A DNA stretch of 64,000 nucleotides from Cytospora piceicola (taxonomy: Eukaryota > Ascomycota > Sordariomycetes > Diaporthales > Cytosporaceae), in contig JALQBC010000024.1 in NCBI GenBank assembly GCA_023375675.1, positions 558,001 to 622,000 of the forward strand, written 5' to 3'. Below, one piece after another: positions 43,604-56,186 of this stretch. The stretch's first letter is position 1. Each line of letters begins with the position of its first letter. The translations under genes were made by a program, and so were the position numbers. The notes under the pieces are model-generated. The model made no database searches, was not told the DNA's origin, and saw nothing but the letters and a program-made list of their open reading frames with translations.

Positions 43604-46600
43604 CTAAGCAACAGCCAACGCCGGCGCCCCTTGTTTCCACCCGTCCATCCCAATCCGTTTCATCCGCTTTCCTGGACGGTCCTTGTCCACTGGGTCGACG
43701 TGGTACTTCAACTTGACGCCCATGGCCGCCAGTTCCACATCCAGGTACTTCAGCGCGCCGGGCACCACAATGATTGTGGTGTCCTCACCGCCGACCCACT
43801 GGTTGCCCTGTCCATCCTCCCAGATCTCGCCGTCCAGCTCTGCGAGATCCGTCTCGTCGTCTAGCTTCCTGGCGCAGTTCCTGCACCGCACCGTGTCGAT
43901 CGTCTTCCTCTTTCCGACATACGGCGTGACCGTCGGCTGTACGGACAGGAAAGACCCGCACGTTCGGCATACCCATGACTTTGTGTAATCCGAGCAGTTC
44001 AGGAGACGGTCCTGCAGAAGGAACGCAGTACCGTGGGCGAGCAGGGCGTCTCGCTCCATTTCTCCCACACGGATACCACCACCCTTCTTCCTTCCCTTGA
44101 TAGGCTGGCCCGTCAATGGCACGACCGGACCAGTTGTCCGGACTTGGTACTTGTCGTTAACCATGTGTCGGAGACGCTGGTAGTAGACAACACCGATGTA
44201 AATGTCCGCGGCGAATTCTTCACCTGTGATTCCAGAATACATGGGCTCGTTTCCGTGGAAGTTGTAGCCGGCCTTCATCAGTTGGTGGCCGAAGTAGTTG
44301 CCGGCTGTGTTCTCTTCGTCGAACTTGAAAGGAGTCGAATCCTGTGCAAGACCGTGCAATGCGCCCGCCTTACCGGCGAGAGACTCGACAAACATGCCGA
44401 TCGTCATGCGAGACGGGAAAGCGTGAGGGTTGATGATAACGTCGGGTTGAATGCCTGATTCTGAGAAGGGCATGTCGTTCGACGGCCATTTTTGAGAGGC
44501 GACACCCTTTTGACCGTGTCTGGAAGAGAACTTGTCTCCGATGGTGGGAGATCGAGGGATCCGGAACTTGATGGACAGAGTCTGGGCTGGCTCGTTGCCA
44601 TTCTCGCTTCCGATTATCCGGACCTCTTCGACAAATGCCACTTCATCTTCCTTGTACTTCTCGAAGTGCGTCGAGCCGTCCTTGTTCTCCAATCCACCTT
44701 GTCCATCAGACGAAACAGTGTGCCAGGCACAAATGAGATCGCCAGACTTCAGCTCCTGACCAACGTAGGGCAGTCCATCCTCGTCAAGCGTATCGCGATG
44801 CCATGACCGGGTTGTGCCCTTGGGTGCGAAACCAAACATCTTTTCCACTGTTGTAGATGATCGCGACCTCGAGTCATCCTTAAGGCTGATCTTCTTTGTT
44901 TTGTAAACAGTACCGTGGCCGAAACCCCGTTCATGAGAGGACTTGTTGATGATCATAGCATCGTCCATATCATAGCCCGTGTACGAAATGACCGCGACGA
45001 CCGCGTTGGTGCCGTTTGGGAAGTTGTCGAAACCGTATGCGTTATGCAATGGAGCCCTCACAATGGGCGTTTGTCCAGTCTGCAGACGGTACATCTTGTT
45101 ATCCGTCCGGTGTCGAATTGCAGCACCTGGTGTTCCCATAGTTTGTTTACCCATCTGACATTGGTACATGTTTCGAGGAGACTGGTTAAAGTCAGAGAAG
45201 GGTGTCATGTTGGCCAAGATGGAGAGGATGTTCGTAGGGCTGAACTCGACGTGTGTCGTGTCTCCGGAGATGATCTCGTTTTCAACAACAGCGATAGACA
45301 TGAACGGTTGCTCGTACGGCCCGACAAAATCCTCCTTTTCAAGTGGGAGATACTTGACTGGCCTCACCATCCTGGCAGCCTGCGAAGACATGTAGATACC
45401 GGGGTATGAACCTCCCTTTGATGGCGGCACGTACCCAATCTCAAGGTGTTTGGGTACGCCATGGGAGCCCTCCACTTTCCAGTATCTCAGAGTATCTGCA
45501 ATCCTCTTGGATTCTTTGGGCGTGGACCAGCCAATGATCTTTCCATCGAGCATGACAACCACGCTCTCGTCAGTAGATGCCGAGGAACTATCAACCACAC
45601 CAAGCTCCACGACTAGTTGCGGGATCGAGCTGGCATCAATACTCTCCGTCATGATCTTGCACTTGTGAGCCAAATGGTTTAGCAAACCACATGGAGAACC
45701 ATCAGGCGTATGAACCGGACACAGGAAGCCCCACGACTCAGGCAGCAATTTTCGCACAGTCGTGGTCTTGAGCTGGGCGAAGAAGCTACCACGATGGACC
45801 ATGCGGAAGTGACTGATAAATCGAAGGAAGTTGAGCTTTTCTGCCACAACTGTGAAGCCCGAAACCTGCTGCAAGTCCAGACCGGAAGGACTCTGCAGGT
45901 TTCCTGTCGATAGGAAATACTCGAGGAGCTGACCGAGGTTCTCTGTCGTCCTTCTGAATATCGCAGCTGGGAAATCTTTCGAGAATGCTTCTGATGTGAA
46001 GTTGTTGGCTGGCTTCCTTCTCAAATAGTCTCTCAGAGAAGCTCTGAGGCCAACTGCCAGAAGCTCCTCGAGACGCTCCTTCAGAATCTGGCCGTAGAGG
46101 AAGCCTCCGAGGAGGATTTCCTGATTCTGGACAGCATCGGGATTGTCAACCGTACAGTCTCCAGCAACCAGAGAATACAATTTCCGGATCATGAAAAGCA
46201 GTGTCTTGAACTTGTCCGCATCCTGCTCTTCAGTGACGTTCATGTTGCCCAGATGAACGAGCACGACCCTGCGCAGAAACTCTGTGCCGACCTCATAGTT
46301 AGACATGGTATCCGGGACGCCGAGGACGACTCTAAACTTCTCTCCAAGGTATGATCGGGTCTTGCTCTTGCTGTAGAGGCCGTAGGATTTGTAGGTCCGG
46401 AGTAGCAGCTCCACTCGGTCGGTCAAGAACGTGTTCTCGGTGCCCTTGGACGTTGTTGAGCCGACCAAGCCTTCGAAGATCTCCCGATCGTTCGTCTCTA
46501 CCAGCGCCTTCAAGATCATCATGACCGGCACGAGGTACTCGTTTTTCCTCCATGAGAAACGGAAGGTGACATTTCCATCGCTCAGGTAGTGGAGCACGTT

Positions 46601-47366
46601 CGTCTGAGAGGTTTCGTCGGGCCGTACGCTTCGCATTATGATACCATAAGGTGTGTAGGCTTGTCCTCGGTTTTGGAAACTGGGGCGGTTGATAGCCATG
46701 GGGTAGTTTCGTCGGTTCATCAAGAGCATTCGTATGATCTTCTCGTTTCCGTTTACTATGAAGTAGCCGCCCAACTCCTCGGACTCCTCTTTCCTCTGCA
46801 CGAGCAGTGCGGGGGAGTTGTTCTCAAGGTGGCATTTGTTGGACTGGATAGATGTCAACGAGATGTTTCGAGTCTGAAGCAAATACAGTAAATCTCACCT
46901 TGATCATGATGGGCATATTGCCGAGCTCTCGAACGAATTCGTGAGGATCTCCATCGTTGATCCTGTACTCCAAGGTAGCCGACAATTTGCCACGATATGT
47001 GGCATGCCTCTCTCTGCACTCGGCGGGGTAGATCTCCCTGTTTTTGGCGAATTTGTTTGAGGGAGGGAGCATTGACTTCTGGAGAGATACGCTCTTGTAC
47101 CGGACCGTCAACTTGTTCCTTGCACCAACAGAAGAGCCATCGGGGCTGTCGTAGAAAGTTTTGGTGCCAATGTCGGCCAATCCATGGGCAATGAGGCCCG
47201 GCCTCCCGTCTGAGGGGAACAGGGCATTGAAGGACTCTATGTGCGGGTCGACAGCGATCTGGAGAAGAGGATATGCGCTGCGGTCGGTAGGAGGGTTTCG
47301 GAAGAGATTTTCACGGCGCAGAGTGTTGTACTCGTGGTCCCACGCGGTCTCGGTTTTGGGAGCCAT
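43604..47366 (-). CDS. RPA135: DNA-directed RNA polymerase I second-largest subunit (RPA135)
   Basis: Two exons (46899-47366, 43604-46843) with a 55-bp intron (GTGAGA...TTGAC...TCCAG) give 1,235 residues, the normal size. Splicing makes the conserved GNMPIMIKSNKCHL. Landmarks are the protrusion and lobe in the first half, PVHTPDGSPCGLLNH, the GYDMDDAMIINKSS block (about 775), KFSSRHGQKGV (about 925) in the hybrid-binding region, and a C-terminal zinc site with CRTC (about 1114) and CRNC. The wording of these blocks and the LLMNRRNYPMAI segment fit Pol I rather than Rpb2 or Rpc2. It forms the catalytic core of Pol I with RPA190 for 35S rRNA synthesis. The start is the first true ATG in frame. 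Confidence 0.94.
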
Positions 47367-47760
47367 GATGGACAATATCCCCTATTGCGAGGTCAGACAA
47401 CCGACATAGAGTGGGTGAATTATAACGTCGTAGAAGCCAGCCAGTAGCTGTAGCAAGGCAGGCAATGAATATTGGGATTGGGACTCACAGTGAGCCGTCG
47501 CGAAAGGCGCGATGGTTAGATCAGAACGAATGTTTAAATCTGTAGAAGGAATTGAACATTGCCTTCTTACGCCGAGAGATCCCGAGACGACCGCAAGTAC
47601 GACTGAGAGGCTAGGTACTTGCAAGCGTTGAAATCCTTCATAGAAAAAAAAAAGTTCCTTATCGGAGATGCGATAAGAATGGATCCACTAAAAAGACCCC
47701 CCGCGTGTCCCGTTCGTTTTGTCAGTCAACTGTCAGACTGTCTGTCCGTCCGTGCCGCCA

Positions 47761-47797
47761 CATCCATCCAGCCCATCCATCCATCCATCCATCCACC
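47761..47797. repeat. (CCAT)n microsatellite
   Basis: CCAT units interrupted once. Confidence 0.85.
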
Positions 47798-49442
47798 CAA
47801 GCGGAAGCGCGGGCCTTCAATGTTGACCTGCAAACATCCGTGGATTTGTTTCAACACCGGCCAAGTGTCGCGACCTATTCCACCAGCCTTGTTTACATTG
47901 TCTACAAGTTATTAATTATGCAACTCTGCGGGGCAACATACCGATAACAAGCCTATTCTACCATCTAGGTTATCGACGTAAAACCATGAGGTGCTCCCCA
48001 TCAATGTGGGACTTGGCATAGCTACGGTACCTCGTCATGGCTTTGAATTGACTGATGCAGCGGCTGGAGATCCTTATCATGAGGTTGATAATGACTGCGT
48101 AGAAGCTAATCAGGTATGCTCATGGATATCATCAGAGCTGTCAGCTACGGCCAACGAAGATCTCACATCTGGATGCCTCCCCAGACCGTCAACTGGCTGA
48201 CTGGCAGTGGTAACTTGTACCAGACCGGACCCCGCGCCTCTGCCCTCCACTCTCCAGCCCACTATCCCACTATCCCACCATGCCGCCCATCATACCCACC
48301 AACAAAGTAGCCGATGGTTGCTTCCGACAGGCTCTGCAAATGGCTGCGTACCTGATGTATATGCAATGGAAGCAGCAGAGGCCAGCGAATCGCCGTGCAT
48401 CTGAGTTAAGCCGTGTCGACGTCAAGGCCGTGATCAGGGCCTAAGGTTGTCGACCCAGGCCCGAATTGCGGCCTCAAGCTGGTCCCGAGGTGCCTCGTGA
48501 GCCAACCAGTTCTTGGACGCCGCCACAGCTTCCCTGGCGCAATGCTTCTCCATCGCTCTCCATCGCTCTGCAGCTGCAGCCAAGCTGCATCAACTTTGCA
48601 GCCCAATTCTGAATACCCAGCATTCCCTAGTACAGATGATTACAGGTGCATAACAACCTTGGAACACATGCTGCCCGCCTTCCAGCCTTAGACCCCGCTA
48701 CTGTACCCGACCTGCTCTCCAATGTTGGATTTCAGTGTTCTACTGTACTCTAACCTTTACTCTACTTTCTCTCTCTCTACTCTGTTGTCGACCTTAATCT
48801 CGAACTCGACCCCCCGACCAGGCCAGACCAGACCAGACATACAGACATACAGACAAACAGGCTGTCGTCCTTCGTCATCGACCACCCGTCGTTGTATTTG
48901 AGTGTCCTGCTCAAGAGTCTTTCCAATTCCCCATCAACCGAAGTCATCTACACCTACTTGAAGAGTTGGATCCTTGTCATATAATCCTGCATATCGTCCC
49001 TCCTTGTGACTCTGGTCCTTCTGGTCCTTCAAGACCCTGAGAGCGCAAATTACAGTCGTTATTGGCTCTCTGTCTCTCCTTGGGTTGCACACAACGAACG
49101 GCCAACCACCCAATCATTCCGAACTTTGCGACCCCGCCGTTGAACGTTGAAAGTTGCTGTATCGTCTTCGTTGTGGCACTTCCTAGGTTTCCCCTCGGTT
49201 TTCGACCTCGCTGGGACAGCAGCCAGTACGAACTTTGGTCTTAGAAGAACGCCACCTGGACAGTCAAGGTAAGACGCTCATTATTTCCTGGATCACGATC
49301 CCCCTTCTTGAGTTCTGGAGTTCAGCTTTGGTACACATATACCTGTTCTGCACAAGCCTCGAGACTCGTACCAGTTATCAATCTACCACGAGGCACAAGC
49401 GGACAGACAGATCGAAACCTCTCAGGGAGCCCACGAACCCTG

Positions 49443-49480
49443 GCAGCAGCAGCAGCAGGTCAGCAGGTCAGCAACAGCAG
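49443..49480. repeat. CAG-rich repeat
   Basis: CAG units interrupted by GT, outside any gene I can support. Confidence 0.8.
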
Positions 49481-49687
49481 TGACGGCTCCTAGAGTCCGA
49501 TGAGGAACATAACCCGTCATCTGCCTGCATCGGTCCCTGCAGCATCTGAAGCGCCCAGCGGCAAACGTCACGTTTTTCTTGCATACTTCCCTTGCACTGC
49601 TTTCGACCTAGACTCCTCCAGACCGGCACCTCGGGGAAACTGCTTTGCGTTACCAGGTCTCTCCAAACATACTGTCCTGTTCGACTA

Positions 49688-49720
49688 CACTGCACTGCAC
49701 TGCACTGCACTGCACTGCAC
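49688..49720. repeat. (CTGCA)n pentamer array
   Basis: Six perfect pentamers followed by imperfect ones (GGGACGGCACGG). Confidence 0.9.
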
Positions 49721-50535
49721 GGGACGGCACGGCCGATTTACGACAATCTCACCTCATTAGCCTGCCTCGAGGGGTTTCTCACTGTCCTGTCCCGTGTTGC
49801 TCCGCGGGCACTTGTGCAACGGGCGAAAGTCACTGCAAAATAGCTCGATCCGACCAGGATGCTGTGGCTGCACACTGGCTTCTTCTGCCTGACTGAATAT
49901 CAATCTCGTCCTTTTGCATTTCCCTGTTGTTGTCCGCGTGCTTGAAGTATTCTATTTTCATGTGCTCCTACATGTCTATACATGCTATTCTAAGCTGTGT
50001 CCCGCGTCTACACAGTACTGCATCTCGTCATTTTTCCCAGGAAGCTCCACTCTAACGAATAGAACCCTAGTCCTAGCCGCTGCTCCCCTTCGCGAGCTCC
50101 AACACAAGGAACCCCTTCCGGCATCGTTGTGTCCCCATAATTCGAGGGTGGAGTTTTTGTGCTCCCACCGGGCGGCACATTCATATCATCACAATATCCT
50201 CGATGCTCGACGCAAGAAGTACGGCTGTCTTCTGATCGCACAACAAACCAAGAGCGCCCCAGTCCGCGAAATTGCGACACCTTGTCGCCTCAGCAATTTG
50301 CACCCCCATACGTACTCTCTCTGGCGCAAAAGCCGCCACGGCGCATAATATTTAAAGAGTCCCGGCTGAAACCACCCCCACACTTGTTCACCGTCTCTCT
50401 CCCTCTCCGGCGAGCTCTAAGTCACTCGACGCTTGAGCTCAACATTTCCCTGCTCCTTTAGTACCCAGATACTCCAACCTCTTCTTTGTCTTGTCGCAGA
50501 TCGACACGATTTTGGATCGTGTCAAGTCGATCGGG

Positions 50536-51415
50536 ATGATGGCTGGTCTTTTCCGCAAGGTGTATGACTGGTTGCTCAGAACTTTCTGGTAAGCATATTG
50601 TCACCATCGACGGCTTCTGAAGCCGCCACTCAAGTGGAAACAATCCAGCTGCGCGCCTTGCAGCAAGCCAAACATCGGCGTAATCGTCCCATACCGGCAA
50701 AGCATTCTGACCGGCACCGATAGGGCAACGGAGATGGACGTTACCATGATTGGACTTCAGAACGCAGGGAAAACTTCCCTACTGAGAGTCTTATCGGTAA
50801 GACAACCCTGCCCATCCCAAGCACTGTACTTATACAATGACCCTAACGCGACATTCCCCAGGGCGGAGAATTCACCATCGAGTAAGCGCATTTCCCCAGA
50901 CCCTTGACCCGTACCCGACAATTCAAGCGACATCCGAGATCGAGTCGTTCTCATCCTCTTCGTGACCGTCGTGTCTTGGGCTGACCAAGGTGGCATGCAG
51001 TTCGATCCCCACGGTCGGGTTCAATATGAAGAAGGTACAACAGGGTCATGTGACCCTGAAATGCTGGGACTTGGGCGGGCAGCCTCGATTTCGAACCATG
51101 TGGGAAAGATATTGTCGTGGCGTCAATGCGATCGTCTTTATTGTGGACATCGCCGATGTAGAGCTCCTGCCCCAGGCGCGCGAAGAGCTTCATTCCCTGA
51201 TGAGTAGTCCAACTCTGGAGGGCATCCCTCTGCTCGTGTTGGGCAACAAGTCTGATCTCCCGGATAAGTTGACGGTGGATGAGTTGATCGACGCCATGGA
51301 CCTGAAGAGCATCGGCCACAGAGAAGTCTCCTGCTATGGCATCTCGGCCAAGGAAGAGACCAACCTCGAGGCGGTCCTCCAGTGGCTGGTGAAGTTCGCT
51401 CACACCAGCAGATAA
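50536..51415 (+). CDS. ARL8: ARL8-type small GTPase
   Basis: Four exons (50536-50588, 50724-50796, 50862-50881, 51001-51415) give 186 residues; exon 3 is a 20-base micro-exon coding GGEFTI plus part of Asp. The N-terminus [18 protein letters not shown] is an amphipathic helix without Gly2, so it is not myristoylated; Arl8 proteins use an acetylated N-terminus instead. GTPase motifs are GLQNAGKT (28-35), the Thr of SIPTVGF, WDLGGQ, NKSD and SAK. Animal Arl8 places lysosomes on kinesin tracks through its effectors; it is present in filamentous fungi but absent from budding yeast. Two adjacent ATG codons (50536, 50539) make the exact start open by one residue. Confidence 0.93.
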
Positions 51416-52610
51416 AGGGAAAAAACGCGGCTGACTCCTTCCCCGACATTTCCTTTCAACACCCGACTCAATAACCCTTGCGGTAAAGAGGACCGTATTG
51501 GGGTGGGTTGTTTTCTTAATGGCGCTGCGAGGTTTTGTGTCGCGAGAACGGCGGCGGGCAAGCTCTGGGTTCGAAAGACGGTTCACCTGGCCGGCAACGA
51601 CCGATCACATCAAAATTATCCCCATCGCAAACACCTACTGGGACCTGCGACACCCGTGAGCACTCTTCCCAGTCGGATTCTCTCACCTGGGCTTTTTTCT
51701 TCCCCCACTGGGGCAATCGCCCCTGTCCCCCTCCCCCAATAAGTTTCCCTGGCAGCAATCGAAGACTTGTCCTCCTTGCCTCACGGGCAACCCCCACCAT
51801 TTGACCCGAATGAGGGTCTGGACACTGGGCGCTTGCCCTTAGATGTCTACCAATCGCTCTTTGGTGGCCCTTTTCCCCCTCTCCTGTAACAAAGATTTTT
51901 GCGACACTGCATGCATGGCCTGCGATGCGCGTGGGTAGTTTGACTATTTGGGGGGAATTATGACGGATATACCTGGGTAATCACGATCAACGATGATGAA
52001 GCCATGAATATGAGGTATACAACATCAACACGAGTAGTTCCAAATGATATCTCAATCGAAGACTGAGCCACCGTTAGTACCATTGCTTAGTGACAATGAC
52101 AATGTTGAAACCGAATGTGTGACAGCACCGGCATCAGCATCAGCATCAGCGAGCAGATGGAGAAGTAAAAGAGACAGGCAGCAAAAATTGGGCAGTAGGT
52201 AAAACGTGGTTTGTTGTGGAGATGGGATCCTGGGAAATGAATTGGTGGAATTGCCCCCCAAGCTCTGACCAACTCGATCAGAGACCAGGAAATTCCATGT
52301 TTTCCCCTTCAACGTTCAGTAAGACACTGTGGTAGACATGTAAAATTTGTGGATAAGGGTGAATTGAAGAATCGCCAAAACATAATATGACAACCCTGAC
52401 AAAACGAGAGAAGAGAACGAGGAGGAAGAAGAAGAAGAGGAAGAAGGAAAACGATGGAGGTGAAGGTGACGAGGGCGCAGGAAGATGGATTGGACCGAGT
52501 ACTTGAGCAGGACAACTTGATGAGCTGGCAGTTCCCATCGCGAAAACAAGAAGCCCGTTTCAGATGACTGATTGGCCAGCGAGCCGACTTGGTTTTGGAA
52601 ATTCTTATTT

Positions 52611-52638
52611 CACACACACGCACACACACACACACACA
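52611..52638. repeat. (CA)n microsatellite
   Basis: About fourteen CA units with one G interruption. Confidence 0.9.
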
Positions 52639-53013
52639 TTCACTTTGTCACGTATTTACCCTTCGTTGAGCCGGATTCTGGGCTCTTCCGGTCCCCTTTT
52701 TATGCTGGTTTTGGTCCTATAGTATCGTGGGTAATCAACCTTTGGATGGGGGGTGTCTGTCTTGTTTGGGCATTTTCTTTTTTTCTGGTGCTAGGGGACG
52801 GGGATGGGCGACCGATTTGAAGGGGGAGGGGGGGGGGCACCGGCAAAACACCCTTTGACGTGTTCGTGCATGAGGAATGCTTGCAGCTGCAGAGGCTTGA
52901 CAACGCAACGAGGGGGACTTGTCCGCCCTGTCTTCTCCATCTTGTTCCTCTGTTCTAGGTATACCGATACCTGATTGTGCTTTGCATTTCACCCTATTGA
53001 TTACGGAAGCCCG

Positions 53014-53016
<3 letters not shown>

Positions 53017-53052
<36 letters not shown>
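53017..53052. repeat. (TG)n microsatellite
   Basis: About eighteen perfect TG units. A second, mixed GTGTGC/GTAT tract follows at about 53109-53160. Confidence 0.9.
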
Positions 53053-53053
<1 letters not shown>

Positions 53054-53637
53054 CTCTGTATTGTTCCTTGGAGCCAAACAAATCCTCAGGCAGTTCGAGG
53101 CGTGCTTTGTGTGTGTGCGTGTGCGTGTGCGTGTGTATGTGTATGTATGTATGTGTATGCGTGGGTTTTGTCTCGGAGAGTCACTGCTTGGTGTCTCATC
53201 GAGGTTCACGATACATGTATGGTAGCAGTATCGCTGCACCGACCTCGCTGACTCAGCTTTTCCCGATCCGGCATAGTGCCTCCTCTGCCGTCCGAGCTCC
53301 AGATGTCGACTTCCGTCCCCTTCCGTTTCGACCGGGCTTGTCGCTGTCAGCTATAGACAATAAATGTACCTGAAAACAACAGGTCACTCGGAAGCGAGGG
53401 CGCTGATAGTCAGATCCCGAGCACAGCGTTTGGCTATAATCTTAACATCACTGCCTATGATATGCTACATGGAAGATAAACCTCTCGAGGTAGCATCATA
53501 AGCAAAGGACGATAACCGTATAATATTACCTAAAGCTTGGGCTGATTATACGCAAACCAGGCCACACTGCTCGGTTATTATCCTGGACCTGATTATATTC
53601 TCTTCCCTCTTAATATCGCTGACCTCAGGACTCCGAA

Positions 53638-53838
53638 TCAAGGAACAAGCTCGCTACCAGCCTTCCAGCGCAACTCGGAATTGCCCGCGCTATATGCCCG
53701 GTCTAAGTCCTCCTGGATAGCGTGGCAGACAACATTCATCGGCGTGTAGAAGTAGAGGTTATAGAGCTGAATACCTAACTCGACCGACGATGCTACTTCC
53801 ACCTTAATAGGGCCGGCAGTCAAGAGCCCGCGATACAT
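53638..53838 (-). pseudogene. Possible gene fragment at the edge of the AT-rich block
   Basis: A 66-codon frame with more normal base composition than what follows. It contains no recognised domain. Its place at the border and the decayed sequence beyond suggest a remnant of a gene or mobile element partly spared by mutation. It could equally be chance. Confidence 0.25.
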
Positions 53839-54576
53839 GCCTCCCCAGAGAATGCGGGAGGGGGGGGGCTAATGGAGGTGGTTATAAGGGAGCTCGAGTC
53901 GCCGGCCTCTGTAAACCGTCATCTTATAGCTCCTGCGGTAGCTGGGAGTACATATAGGAGGATAGCCGATTCGGTCGTCTCGGTAAGTACGTTCAGTCTA
54001 TTAATATGCCTTCTGTTAAGAAGGTTAATGTTTGTTTTATAAGGCAGGCGAGTATATAGAAATTATTACCTTTAAGATTATACCACCTGTTTTTAATTCT
54101 AATTAGCTCTGAATTATAATTATACTAATTCGCTATAGCACCTGTTTAAAAGATCTGATTAATTATTAAAAGCAGTAATTCTAGTCGTTCTATAACTAAA
54201 TACACTAGTAATTATAAGGCCTTTAATGCCTGCCGGAAGGCTTACGGTTACTTTAAAGCCTAGATAAGGTTAGATTAGACTTATAATAAGGCTAATTATA
54301 ATAAGGCTTACGATAAGGCCTTTTATAGTAGACCTTAGGTTTAAACTAAGATGTACGCTTTAGTTTTAAGCTAATTAAAACGTACTTACCTAAATCTGAA
54401 TTTATAGAAAAAGAGCTATTAAACGGTATATTTAATTAAATCGTAGCCCTTAAAGTAAGCTTACTATTAAAGCTAATAGTTTTAATTCTATAAGTTCTTA
54501 AGGTTCTTAACTTAAACCCTAGCCTTTCCTTTCTTTCTTCTTTATTAAAAGCTTATATATAAGCCTTTAAATTTAA
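53839..54576. other. Transition zone of decayed, coding-like sequence
   Basis: GC content falls step by step. Repeated ATAAGGC motifs (about 54214-54320) read in one frame as recurring Asn/Tyr-Lys-Ala units broken by stops. This looks like the mutated remains of a repeated coding sequence. Confidence 0.4.
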
Positions 54577-54577
54577 A

Positions 54578-54578
54578 T

Positions 54579-54611
<33 letters not shown>

Positions 54612-54678
54612 TAGTAAGTTAGTTAGTAAGTTAGTTAATAAGTTAGTTAATAACTAAGTAAGTAAGTAAGTAAGTAAA

Positions 54679-54712
<34 letters not shown>

Positions 54713-54713
54713 G

Positions 54714-54774
<61 letters not shown>

Positions 54775-54794
54775 TAAGTAAGTAAGTAAGTAAA

Positions 54795-54878
<84 letters not shown>

Positions 54879-55515
54879 TAAATAAGTAAGTTAGTTAAAA
54901 AGTTAGCTATTAAATTAGCTATTAAATTAACTAGTAAGTAAGTAAATAAGTAAAGTAGTTAGTAAGTTAGCTAGTAAGTTAGCTAGTAAGTTAGTTAATA
55001 AGTTAATTAATAAGTAAGTTAGTAAATAAATAAGTAAGTAAGTAAGTAAGTAACTAAGTAATTAAGTAAGTAATTAAGTAAGTAAGTAAGTAAGTTAGCT
55101 AGTAACTTAGCTATTAAATAAATTAACTAATAAGTAAAATAGCTAATAAGTAAGTTAGCTAGTAAGTTAGCTAGTAAAGTAGTTAGTAAAGTAGTTAGTT
55201 AAATAGCTAGTAAAGTAGTTAATAACTTAGTTATATAAATATTAAATAAGTAAATAAGTAAGTAAATAAGTAAGTTAATTAATAAGTTACTTAATAAGTT
55301 AGTTATTAAAATAGCTAATAAGTTAGTTATTTAATTATTAAGTAAGTAAGTAAGTAAGTAAGTATATAAGTAAGTTAGTTAATAAGTTAATTAATAAAGT
55401 AGCTAGTAAGTTAATTATTTAATTATTAAGTAAGTAAGTAAATAAGTAAATATATAAGTAAGTTAGTTAATAAGTTAGTTAATAAAATAACTAATAAGTT
55501 AGTTAGTTAGTTAAT
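54578..55515. repeat. Large degenerate (TAAG)n array
   Basis: About 0.94 kb with 4-bp periodicity. TAAG is the base unit, with TAAA, TTAG, CTAG and TAGC variants. The first 300 bp are nearly perfect, the later part more scrambled. Confidence 0.93.
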
Positions 55516-55930
55516 TATCTTATTATTTAAAGCTATAAAGAAAATAATAAAGTAATATTTAAAAAGTATTACTTTATTAAATTTAAAGTAGCTTAAGTAA
55601 TATATTTAACTATTTAACTAACTAACTATTAAAATTCTAATTTTTTTTAATAAAAAGCCTTTTTAATAAATAGTTTTATTATTATTTCTTAATTATAAGT
55701 TAAAGATAAATTTAAAAAATAGTTAAAAAAAGCTATAAACTTTTTTTAAATAAAAACTAATTTAAATAAAGATAATTAATATAATAAGTAAATATTATAA
55801 TAAACTATTAATAACTTATTATTATATATTATATATTTATTTTTAAAGTTAAATTTATAATATAATATATATATTATTTTACTTTATTTTATTAACTTAT
55901 TATATACTTTTTATTAAAAAGATTAATATA

Positions 55931-56123
55931 CTTACTTACTTACTTATTTATTTATTTACTTACTTATTTACTTATTTATTTATTTACTTATTTATTTATT
56001 TACTTATTTACTTATTTATTTATTTATTTATTTACTTATTTACTTATTTACTTATTTACTTATTTATTTATTTACTTATTTACTTATTTACTTATTTACT
56101 TATTTACTTATTTATTTATTTAC

Positions 56124-56154
<31 letters not shown>

Positions 56155-56155
56155 C

Positions 56156-56186
<31 letters not shown>

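Larger units (their letters stand above)
47367..50535. other. 3.2-kb gene-poor region between RPA135 and ARL8
   Basis: The two genes diverge from here. It holds (CCAT)n near 47761-47797, a CAGACATACAGACA repeat (48826-48860), CAG repeats (49443-49480) and a CTGCA pentamer array (49688-49720). From about 48,700 to 50,460 the + strand is C/T-rich with several GT...AG pairs (for instance GTAAGA at 49269), as in a long, possibly spliced 5' leader of ARL8. No ORF has coding character. Confidence 0.5.
51416..53637. other. Intergenic region with dinucleotide repeats
   Basis: 2.2 kb downstream of ARL8. It has GCATCA repeats (52128-52150), purine-rich GAAGAA (52418-52446), (CA)n and (TG)n tracts. No ORF beyond those created by the repeats and no RNA gene recognised. 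Confidence 0.55.

Noticed and set aside
53016..53373. Cys/Val-rich ORFs in the TG repeat
   Set aside because: They are translations of dinucleotide repeats.
1..53600. Biosynthetic gene cluster around the tyrosinase
   Set aside because: Neighbours are housekeeping genes (CDC6, RPA135); no synthase, transporter or pathway regulator is present.
54578..55515. Degenerate telomere repeat
   Set aside because: The period is 4 bp, not 6, and no TTAGGG units remain; RIP of TTAGGG would not give TAAG.
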